7,871 bases of DNA. Source: Propionimicrobium sp963511305. Its GTDB lineage: Bacteria > Actinomycetota > Actinomycetes > Propionibacteriales > Propionibacteriaceae. Shown one piece after another: positions 1-4,595 of this stretch (positions are counted from its first letter, which is position 1; each line of letters starts with the position of its first letter). The position numbers and the translations under genes were made by a program. Where the stretch lies: NCBI GenBank assembly GCA_963511305.1, contig CAUPIJ010000046.1, forward strand, positions 1-7,871. Reading direction: 5' to 3'. The notes beneath the pieces were generated by a model that made no database searches, had not been told where the DNA came from, and worked only from the letters and a program-made list of their open reading frames with translations.

Positions 1-46
1 CTCCCCGAAAGAAAGAACCAAATTAACCAGTCCAACTTTCGGGGAG
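1..46. repeat. 11-bp perfect inverted repeat, possible terminator stem
   Basis: CTCCCCGAAAG at 1-11 is the exact reverse complement of CTTTCGGGGAG at 36-46, leaving a 24-base A-rich loop. It lies about 40 bases beyond the stop codon of the GlsB-like gene as that gene is read, so it could end that transcript or a gene entering from the left. No T-run follows on the plus strand, and the minus-strand side is cut by the window edge, so a terminator role is unproven. The stem could extend beyond position 1. Confidence 0.5.
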
Positions 47-87
47 CACTTCAAAGACTTCCCGCCCCGGGTTTTGATCTCTAGAAG

Positions 88-351
88 TTATTTCTTGCTC
101 TTGCCGGTCAGAGCGTTGTAGATGAACAGTACGATTACCGAGCCGACGATCGCTAGCGCCCAGGTGCTGAGCGAGAAAAAGCCGCTCAGCTCGACGTTAA
201 ACAGCGCTCCGCCGATCCAGCCGCCGACAACCGCGCCCAGAATACCCAGGAGAAGGTTGCCGAGCCAGTTACCAGCACCAGCGCTACCACTGATTGCGCG
301 ACCAATGGCGCCGCAGATCAGGCCGATTAGAATCCAACTAATAATTGACAT
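88..351 (-). CDS. GlsB/YeaQ/YmgE family stress-response membrane protein
   Basis: This 87-residue protein is almost entirely hydrophobic and glycine-rich. It has three likely membrane segments, at about residues 4-20, 29-51 and 62-81, and a short basic tail ending KSKK. The opening Ile-Ile-Ser-Trp-Ile-Leu-Ile-Gly-Leu, the early GRAI motif and the glycine-zipper second helix (LLGILGAVVGGWIGG) are typical of the GlsB/YeaQ/YmgE family, also called transglycosylase-associated proteins. Members are small inner-membrane proteins induced by general or envelope stress; their biochemical role is unknown and no enzyme activity should be inferred. The length matches the family. The ATG at 351 gives the usual N-terminus. 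No clear Shine-Dalgarno sequence precedes it; instead a TACATT hexamer ends 6 bases upstream, suggesting a leaderless mRNA. It stands alone, divergent from the tRNA-Leu gene. Confidence 0.9.
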   Translation of the reverse strand: MSIISWILIGLICGAIGRAISGSAGAGNWLGNLLLGILGAVVGGWIGGALFNVELSGFFSLSTWALAIVGSVIVLFIYNALTGKSKK

Positions 352-357
352 ACATCA

Positions 358-363
358 AATGTA
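358..363 (-). promoter_or_regulatory. Candidate -10 box of the GlsB-like gene (leaderless)
   Basis: Read on the minus strand, TACATT is followed by six bases and then the ATG at 351. This places the -10 hexamer at -12 to -7 if transcription begins at the A of the start codon. A weak -35 (TTTTCA) lies 16 bases upstream. The hexamer is preceded by GGG, so GGGTAC also loosely resembles the -10 of actinobacterial general-stress sigma factors, but no good matching -35 is visible. Confidence 0.4.
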
Positions 364-486
364 CCCCGTCAAATGAAATTGAAAAGTGCGGCTTGGTTTC
401 GATTTGCTAACGACTTGGCGGCTCTTTGATGGGACGTTCCCAAGTGCCAGCAAGCAGACAGGAACGGATTTCCTAAAACGCTTGCG

Positions 487-525
487 CAGGTGCTAAAGTC
501 TTCTTCTGCTGCGAAATCGCACCTG
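487..525 (+). promoter_or_regulatory. Putative tRNA-Leu promoter region within an inverted repeat
   Basis: TAAAGT at 494-499 is a plausible -10 hexamer, giving a start near 506 and a leader of about 20 bases before the tRNA. No convincing -35 is visible. The hexamer lies between inverted arms CAGGTGC (487-493) and GCACCTG (519-525), the latter including the first tRNA base. The dyad could be an operator, or chance. Confidence 0.3.
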
Positions 526-613
526 TCCGGGTGGCGGAATGGTAGACGCGCTAGCTTGAGGTGCTAGTGCCCGATTATAGGGCGTGGAGGTTCAACTCCT
601 CTTCCGGACACCA
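525..613 (+). tRNA. tRNA-Leu (anticodon GAG), CCA encoded
   Basis: All parts of a class II tRNA can be folded by eye. The acceptor stem pairs GTCCGGG (525-531) with TCCGGAC (603-609), with one G-U pair. The discriminator A at 610 is followed by a genomic CCA at 611-613. The D-arm contains GGCGGAATGGTAGA, typical of bacterial tRNA-Leu. The anticodon stem CTAGC/GCTAG encloses loop TTGAGGT, giving anticodon GAG, which reads CUC and CUU. A long variable arm (CCC/GGG stem) follows, then a T-arm with stem GGAGG and loop TTCAACT. The long variable arm, the discriminator A and the anticodon agree on leucine. The closest terminator is at 682-710. Confidence 0.97.
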
Positions 614-681
614 ATAAAAACGCTTCTGACTAGGGGAAACACAAAACGCGTTTTCTGTAGGGTATAAATAGGGTCTAATTT

Positions 682-710
682 GGAGGAGAATCTCTCCTCC
701 TTTTTCTTTT
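682..710 (+). terminator. Intrinsic terminator downstream of tRNA-Leu
   Basis: GGAGGAGA (682-689) pairs perfectly with TCTCCTCC (693-700) across a 3-base loop. It is followed immediately by TTTTTCTTTT (701-710). The perfect stem plus T-tract is a textbook rho-independent terminator for plus-strand transcription, about 70 bases after the tRNA 3' end. On the minus strand the stem is not followed by a T-run, so it probably does not efficiently end the aldo/keto reductase transcript. Confidence 0.9.
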
Positions 711-795
711 CTCTGCCTCTTTATCCGGCCAAAAGCATGAAAGTGGCTAGATTTTTCGTCCACTCGGATCGGCTGAGCCAGCAGAGCGCTGAGCC

Positions 796-1758
796 TCAAC
801 GCAGCTGGTTCGTTCCGCCCGTCACGTCGTCCAGAGCCTCAACTATCAGGCCGGGCAACTCCTTGCCCGAGACCTCCAGACAGTCCTGGAGCTGCTCAAC
901 CGTCCGCGCGCCCAGCAGCGGGGCCGTTACACCTGGGGCGTCTCGCACCCAAAGCAAAGCAACTTGAGCAGGCGTCATGCCCAGTCCGCTGGCCGCCTTC
1001 TTTACCGCCTCGACCACAGCACGGGAGCGCTGGTCTAGGTAGGGCTCGACGAACCAGGACATGTTGTTCTTGGCGCCCCTAGACTCGCGGGGGACGCCCT
1101 TCGAATACTTCCCGGTCAGCACCCCGCGACCCAAAGGCGACCAGGGGAAGAAGCCCATCTGGTGATACTGCAGCGCAGGCAGCACCTCGATCTCGGCTCG
1201 CCTGGCCAGCAGCGAATACTCGATTTGGCCGTTCACCAGCGGAACTCGACCGGGCATCGCCTTCTGCCAGGTGGCTGCGGCGCTTGTCTGCCAGCCGATG
1301 AAGTTGCAGATGCCCGCATACAGGGCCATCCCGGATCCGATGGCATGATCGATAGCCGCGAGGGTTTCGTCGAGTGGAGCGTCTCCCCAGGCATGAATTT
1401 GCCAGAGATCAACCCGATCGGTGCCGAGACGATGAAGCGAACCGGCCAGATCCTCCAGCAGCGCCCGTCTGGAAGTGTCGATGGTCTGCGAGGTGCCGTG
1501 GGTGCCGAAGCCCGCCTTGGTGGCGATCACCAGGTCGTCGCGGCTAACCCTATCGCGCATAATCTGGCCCAGCGCCTGCTCGGCGAAGCCATTGCCGTAA
1601 GCGGGCGCGGTATCAACAAGGTTTCCGCCGGAAGAAACGAATTCGGCCACCAGCTTGCCGGCCTCGTGCTCGTCAACCGTCGAGCCCCAGGTCATCGTGC
1701 CGAGACCGAGCTCGCTGACCAGTAGCCCGCTGTTGCCTACCTGACGTTTTTGCATCAT
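796..1758 (-). CDS. Aldo/keto reductase, NADPH-dependent
   Basis: This 320-residue protein is a full-length (beta/alpha)8-barrel oxidoreductase of the aldo/keto reductase superfamily, which reduces carbonyl compounds with NAD(P)H. The catalytic tetrad is intact: Asp49 and Tyr54 in VDTAPAYG, Lys81 in ATKAG and His122 in WQIHAWG. The N-terminal GNSGLLVSELGLGTMTWG (8-25) and the C-terminal cofactor-binding segment PLLGARTVEQLQ (280-291) are typical of the family. The substrate cannot be read from the sequence. Its ATG overlaps the uppP stop by four bases (ATGA, 1755-1758) and has no good Shine-Dalgarno of its own, so it is probably translated by coupling to uppP. Residue 2 is also Met, so initiation could be one codon later. 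A role linked to cell-wall lipid metabolism would be only a guess from context. Confidence 0.95.
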   Translation of the reverse strand: MMQKRQVGNSGLLVSELGLGTMTWGSTVDEHEAGKLVAEFVSSGGNLVDTAPAYGNGFAEQALGQIMRDRVSRDDLVIATKAGFGTHGTSQTIDTSRRALLEDLAGSLHRLGTDRVDLWQIHAWGDAPLDETLAAIDHAIGSGMALYAGICNFIGWQTSAAATWQKAMPGRVPLVNGQIEYSLLARRAEIEVLPALQYHQMGFFPWSPLGRGVLTGKYSKGVPRESRGAKNNMSWFVEPYLDQRSRAVVEAVKKAASGLGMTPAQVALLWVRDAPGVTAPLLGARTVEQLQDCLEVSGKELPGLIVEALDDVTGGTNQLR

Positions 1759-2609
1759 GCTGTGCAGGCTACCTGGTTAGTGACTGGGTCAAGAACACCG
1801 AACGCAAGAAGCAGACCGAGGATGACGGCCAGGCCGACACGATAGATCACGAACGGCTTAAAACTGTGGGTGGTGATGTAGCGAATCAGCCAAGCGATGA
1901 CCGCATAGCCGATCACGAACGAAATTACGGTTGCCAAAATCGTCGGGCCCCAGCGCACGCAGGCGTCGTCGCCGATGTCCTTCAGCTTGAACAGGCCCGA
2001 TGCATAGATCGCGGGGATGGCAAGCAGGAACGAGTATCGGGTCGCGGCCTCGCGGGTATAGCCGAGAAAGAGGCCGCCGGAAATCGTGCCGCCCGAGCGG
2101 GAGACGCCAGGGATCAGGGCGCACGCCTGGCAGAAGCCGTAAATCAGTCCGTCGCGCAGGTTCAGCTTGTCCAAGGTCTTCGTCTGCCGGTTCACCGCGA
2201 AACGATCCGCGAAGCCGAGCACCAGGCCGACCCCGGCTAGCATCGCGACCGTCAGCCACAGATTGCGCAGGTGGGTGTCGATGGCGTCCTGGAAAATCAG
2301 TCCTAGAATGCCGATAGGCAGCGTGCCGATGATGACCAGCCAACCCATGCGGGCGTCGGGATCGCTGCGATCCATCTTGCCCACCAAGGCCAGGCACCAG
2401 TGCTTGATAATGCGCACAATGTCCTTGAAGAAATAGACGATCACCGCGGTTTCGGTGCCCAGCTGGGTAACCGCGGTGAACGCGGCGCCCGGGTCCCGGC
2501 CGCCCATCGCGAGCTGCCCGAAGATGAGTTGGTGCGCGCTCGAACTGACCGGCAAAAACTCGGTTAAGCCCTGGATGATGCCCAGCAAGATCGCTTCAAA
2601 CCAGCTCAT
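1755..2609 (-). CDS. uppP: Undecaprenyl-diphosphatase (bacitracin-resistance type)
   Basis: UppP is an integral membrane phosphatase that converts undecaprenyl diphosphate to the monophosphate, recycling the lipid carrier for peptidoglycan and other wall polymers; overexpression of the family gives bacitracin resistance. The 284-residue length is normal. Both signature motifs are present: the N-terminal QGLTEFLPVSSSAH (13-26), with Glu17 and His26, and PGVSRSGGT (167-175), with catalytic Arg171. The protein is hydrophobic throughout, consistent with about eight membrane segments. The ATG at 2609 is supported by a Shine-Dalgarno AGAGGA (2615-2620) five bases upstream. The gene leads a two-gene unit with the overlapping aldo/keto reductase and diverges from the DUF3090 gene. 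Gln27 replaces the Leu more common after SSSAH, a minor variation. Confidence 0.97.
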   Translation of the reverse strand: MSWFEAILLGIIQGLTEFLPVSSSAHQLIFGQLAMGGRDPGAAFTAVTQLGTETAVIVYFFKDIVRIIKHWCLALVGKMDRSDPDARMGWLVIIGTLPIGILGLIFQDAIDTHLRNLWLTVAMLAGVGLVLGFADRFAVNRQTKTLDKLNLRDGLIYGFCQACALIPGVSRSGGTISGGLFLGYTREAATRYSFLLAIPAIYASGLFKLKDIGDDACVRWGPTILATVISFVIGYAVIAWLIRYITTHSFKPFVIYRVGLAVILGLLLAFGVLDPVTNQVACTA

Positions 2610-2637
2610 CGGTGTCCTCTCGGGTGAGAATATGCTC

Positions 2638-2653
2638 GTTAACCGGGGTTAGC
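2638..2653. promoter_or_regulatory. Palindrome in the uppP/DUF3090 divergent region, possible operator
   Basis: TAACC (2640-2644) and GGTTA (2647-2651) form a near-perfect dyad with a 2-base centre; the outer G2638/C2653 also matches. It sits in the 113-base region between the two divergent starts, 31-46 bases upstream of the uppP start. A TATTCT hexamer (2627-2632, minus) lies between it and uppP and could be that gene's -10, though it would leave a leader of only about 11 bases. The dyad is short enough to be chance. Confidence 0.25.
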
Positions 2654-2709
2654 TTACTAGTAATTTCTTTCTGTTTAGGTTTCTGGCTTCGGCAAGCCGA
2701 GATTCGGCT

Positions 2710-2715
2710 TACGCT
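2710..2715 (+). promoter_or_regulatory. Candidate -10 box of the DUF3090 gene (leaderless)
   Basis: TACGCT is followed by seven bases and the ATG at 2723. There is no Shine-Dalgarno upstream of this ATG. Immediately before the hexamer is an inverted repeat, AAGCCGA (2694-2700) with TCGGCTT (2704-2710), which would lie in the promoter spacer. Confidence 0.4.
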
Positions 2716-2722
2716 GAACGTT

Positions 2723-3277
2723 ATGGAGATATCCGCGCTAGACCGACACACATACGAGAACCCGGACAGATTCGTCGCCGGTCTCGTCGGCGAGCGCGGT
2801 CACCGGGTTTATTACCTGCAGTCGAGGAAGGGTTCGCGCGTCACCAACGTGGTGTGCCAGCCGCAGCAACTCGCCAGCCTCAGCGACCACATCGACGCGG
2901 TGCTGGACAAGCTGGACGAGTACGGACTGATCGATCAGATGCCGATTCTGCGCAAGACGCCGCACGACACGCGGCCGCTCGATGTGCCGCTGGAGGCCGA
3001 CTTCATGGCCGGGACGATGGCTATCAGCTGGCAGCCCCAGAACCAGTACCTGCAGGTCGAACTATTTGAATACGGCCATTTCGACGACGCCAATCACGGT
3101 GCAGCTAGCGTCCTCAGGGCGTTCATCACCCTCGATCAGGCTAGGGACTTAGCCGCGCGGGTAAGGAGCATCGTCGATCTCGGCACCCCGGTCTGCCCGT
3201 TCTGCGCGCAGCCGATCAGCCCGGACGGGCACGTTTGCCCTAGCGCGAACGGTTTTAGGCGCCTAACCAAGATCTAG
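2723..3277 (+). CDS. DUF3090 family protein with C-terminal zinc-binding motif
   Basis: This 184-residue soluble protein matches the actinobacterial DUF3090 (YjiK/Rv2134c-like position) family by several traits: the early PDRFVAGLVGERG segment (about residues 14-26), the YYLQSRKG strand, and the C-terminal CPFCAQPISPDGHVCPSANG. The last holds Cys158, Cys161, His170 and Cys172, a probable zinc site. No biochemical function is established for the family to my knowledge. I chose the ATG at 2723 because it gives the family's usual short N-terminus. The frame stays open back to a GTG at 2612, but that would overlay the uppP ribosome-binding site and add an atypical hydrophobic leader. The gene is 27 bases from mshC on the same strand, and the pair is often neighbours in actinobacteria, so a link to mycothiol or its metabolism is plausible but unproven. 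The family call rests on recalled motifs. Confidence 0.88.
   Translation: MEISALDRHTYENPDRFVAGLVGERGHRVYYLQSRKGSRVTNVVCQPQQLASLSDHIDAVLDKLDEYGLIDQMPILRKTPHDTRPLDVPLEADFMAGTMAISWQPQNQYLQVELFEYGHFDDANHGAASVLRAFITLDQARDLAARVRSIVDLGTPVCPFCAQPISPDGHVCPSANGFRRLTKI
3255..3266. promoter_or_regulatory. 12-bp perfect palindrome upstream of mshC, possible operator
   Basis: TTAGGCGCCTAA is a perfect dyad within the last codons of the DUF3090 gene. If mshC transcription starts at its own ATG (3305), the dyad is centred near -44.5, a position where activators commonly bind. It is coding sequence, so it could also be coincidental. Confidence 0.3.
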
Positions 3278-3292
3278 TTTTGCTAACTCCGA

Positions 3293-3298
3293 TAGGTT
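3293..3298 (+). promoter_or_regulatory. Candidate -10 box of mshC (leaderless)
   Basis: TAGGTT is followed by six bases and the ATG at 3305, almost the same arrangement as TAGGCT before hisE. No -35 match is seen 16-18 bases upstream. The alternative reading is that AGGTTGA (3294-3300) acts as a weak Shine-Dalgarno in a DUF3090-mshC operon; the same bases would serve either role. Confidence 0.35.
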
Positions 3299-3304
3299 GA
3301 AGAC

Positions 3305-4543
3305 ATGCATGCATGGCCCGCACCAGAAGTACCCGTTGTCGACACTCAGCTTGCCGATCGAGTCACGGCTTTCGATGCGAGGACTGGAACCGTAACGCCC
3401 GTCGGCCCGGAAAGCGGCACGGCTAAGCTCTACGTCTGCGGCATCACCCCGTACGATGCGACGCACCTGGGGCATGCGTTCACCTATCTGACTTTCGACA
3501 CCCTGAACAGGGCATGGCGCGACGCCGGGCTGGAGGTTAAGTACGTCCAGAACGTCACCGACGTCGACGACCCGCTGCTCGAGCGCGCCAACAACACCGG
3601 GCGAGACTGGCTGGAGCTGGCCACCGAGCAGATGGAACTTTTCAGCACCGACATGACGGCGATGCGGGTGCTGCCGCCTGACGAGCTGGTCGCGGTCTCC
3701 GAGACCATCGGCGAGGTCGAGCAAATGATCCTCAAGCTCGCAGATGCGGGTCTGGTCTATCAGCTTGATGACGAATATCCGGACTGGTATTTCCGCTGCT
3801 CGAAGGTGCCCGGCTTCGGCAAGATCAGCAAACTCGACCGCCAACACATGCTGCCGGAATTCGGCGAGCACGGCGGCGACCCGGAGCGCCAGGGCAAGGA
3901 GGACCCTCTTGATGCTCTGGTCTGGCGTCAGGCTAGGCCGGGGGAGCCGAGTTGGGAATCCGCGCTTGGCAAGGGCCGACCCGGTTGGCACATCGAATGC
4001 ACCGCGATCGCCCTGAACCGGCTCGGCGCCGGCCTCTGCGTCCAGGGCGGCGGTCGGGATCTGATCTTCCCGCACCACGAGATGTGCAACGCACAATCGA
4101 TTGGCGTCAGCGGCAAGGACTTCGCCCAAGACTTCATCTACGCGGGCATGGTGGCCCTGGACGGCGAAAAAATGAGCAAATCGAAGGGCAATCTGGAGCT
4201 GGTCTCGCGACTGCGGGCCAACGACGAGGACCCGATGGCTATCCGGCTGGCTCTGCTGAATCACCACTATCAGAGCGATTGGGAATGGTTCGCCTCGGAC
4301 ATGGAGAGCGCCAACCGCAGAGCCGACGCCTGGAAGGCAGCATTCAGAGCCGAGAAGGGCACCCCGGCCGAGCCGGTCATTGAGGAGCTGCGCAGGGCCG
4401 TGCGCGACAACCTAAACACCCCGCGGGCGCTTCGCATCATCGACGAGTGGACCTCCGCGGTCTTCGCCGGTGACGGCCACGACGAACAGGCGCCGAGCAA
4501 GATCGTTGACGCCGTTGACGCCCTACTCGGGATCCGTTGGTAG
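3305..4543 (+). CDS. mshC: L-cysteine:1D-myo-inositol 2-amino-2-deoxy-alpha-D-glucopyranoside ligase
   Basis: MshC performs the ATP-dependent joining of cysteine to GlcN-inositol, the penultimate step of mycothiol synthesis, through a cysteinyl-adenylate. It descends from cysteinyl-tRNA synthetase. The 412-residue length is typical of MshC and shorter than most CysRS. Class I synthetase signatures are intact: HLGH (54-57) and KMSKS (289-293). Cys45, Cys232 and His257 match the zinc ligands that select cysteine. The N-terminus M-H-A-W-P-A-P, the segment YVCGITPYDATHLGHA (43-58), where CysRS normally has YxCGPTVYxxxHxGNxR, and the lack of a long C-terminal anticodon-binding domain separate it from CysS. 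The ATG at 3305 gives the family N-terminus; two further ATGs at 3309 and 3313 lie in the other frames. It may be cotranscribed with the DUF3090 gene or start from its own promoter. Confidence 0.96.
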   Translation: MHAWPAPEVPVVDTQLADRVTAFDARTGTVTPVGPESGTAKLYVCGITPYDATHLGHAFTYLTFDTLNRAWRDAGLEVKYVQNVTDVDDPLLERANNTGRDWLELATEQMELFSTDMTAMRVLPPDELVAVSETIGEVEQMILKLADAGLVYQLDDEYPDWYFRCSKVPGFGKISKLDRQHMLPEFGEHGGDPERQGKEDPLDALVWRQARPGEPSWESALGKGRPGWHIECTAIALNRLGAGLCVQGGGRDLIFPHHEMCNAQSIGVSGKDFAQDFIYAGMVALDGEKMSKSKGNLELVSRLRANDEDPMAIRLALLNHHYQSDWEWFASDMESANRRADAWKAAFRAEKGTPAEPVIEELRRAVRDNLNTPRALRIIDEWTSAVFAGDGHDEQAPSKIVDAVDALLGIRW

Positions 4544-4567
4544 CGACTAAGACGTAAAGATCGGGAT

Positions 4568-4595
4568 CGCAGCTACGGGCTGCGGCTCCTGCCGC
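4568..4595. terminator. Overlapping hairpins between convergent mshC and ftsH
   Basis: The 52-base gap between the two stops contains CGCAGC (4568-4573) pairing with GCTGCG (4579-4584) over a 5-base loop. It also contains an overlapping, mutually exclusive stem, GCGGC (4582-4586) with GCCGC (4591-4595). The position suits a bidirectional terminator. Neither stem is followed by a T-run, so termination may be inefficient, Rho-dependent or of the U-less kind proposed for actinobacteria. Confidence 0.45.

Noticed and set aside
525..613. tRNA-Leu as an integration site of a mobile element
   Set aside because: No integrase, no repeated copy of the tRNA 3' end and no foreign-looking genes are present; a terminator and housekeeping genes follow directly.
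643..668. Palindrome AAAACGCGTTTT and TATAAAT as a plus-strand promoter for a gene starting near 680
   Set aside because: The only downstream plus-strand frame begins in the terminator stem and then runs antisense to the aldo/keto reductase, so no real gene is served; no proper -35 spacing is seen.
772..795. Direct repeat GCTGAGCC (772-779 and 788-795) after the aldo/keto reductase
   Set aside because: Only two 8-base copies, no flanking structure and no further copies nearby; consistent with chance.
2612..2722. Upstream GTG start for the DUF3090 gene adding 37 residues with a hydrophobic stretch
   Set aside because: It would begin within the uppP ribosome-binding region, has no Shine-Dalgarno and departs from the usual family N-terminus; the ATG at 2723 fits better.
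3263..4267. 334-codon open frame antisense to mshC
   Set aside because: It lies wholly opposite an unmistakable mshC. Its residue make-up is the Asp/Arg/Val-rich kind produced by the reverse of a GC-rich gene, and it has no recognisable domain.
3305..4543. Cysteinyl-tRNA synthetase (cysS)
   Set aside because: The N-terminus, the GITPYDATHLGHA signature, the 412-residue length without a C-terminal anticodon-binding domain and the neighbours indicate MshC.
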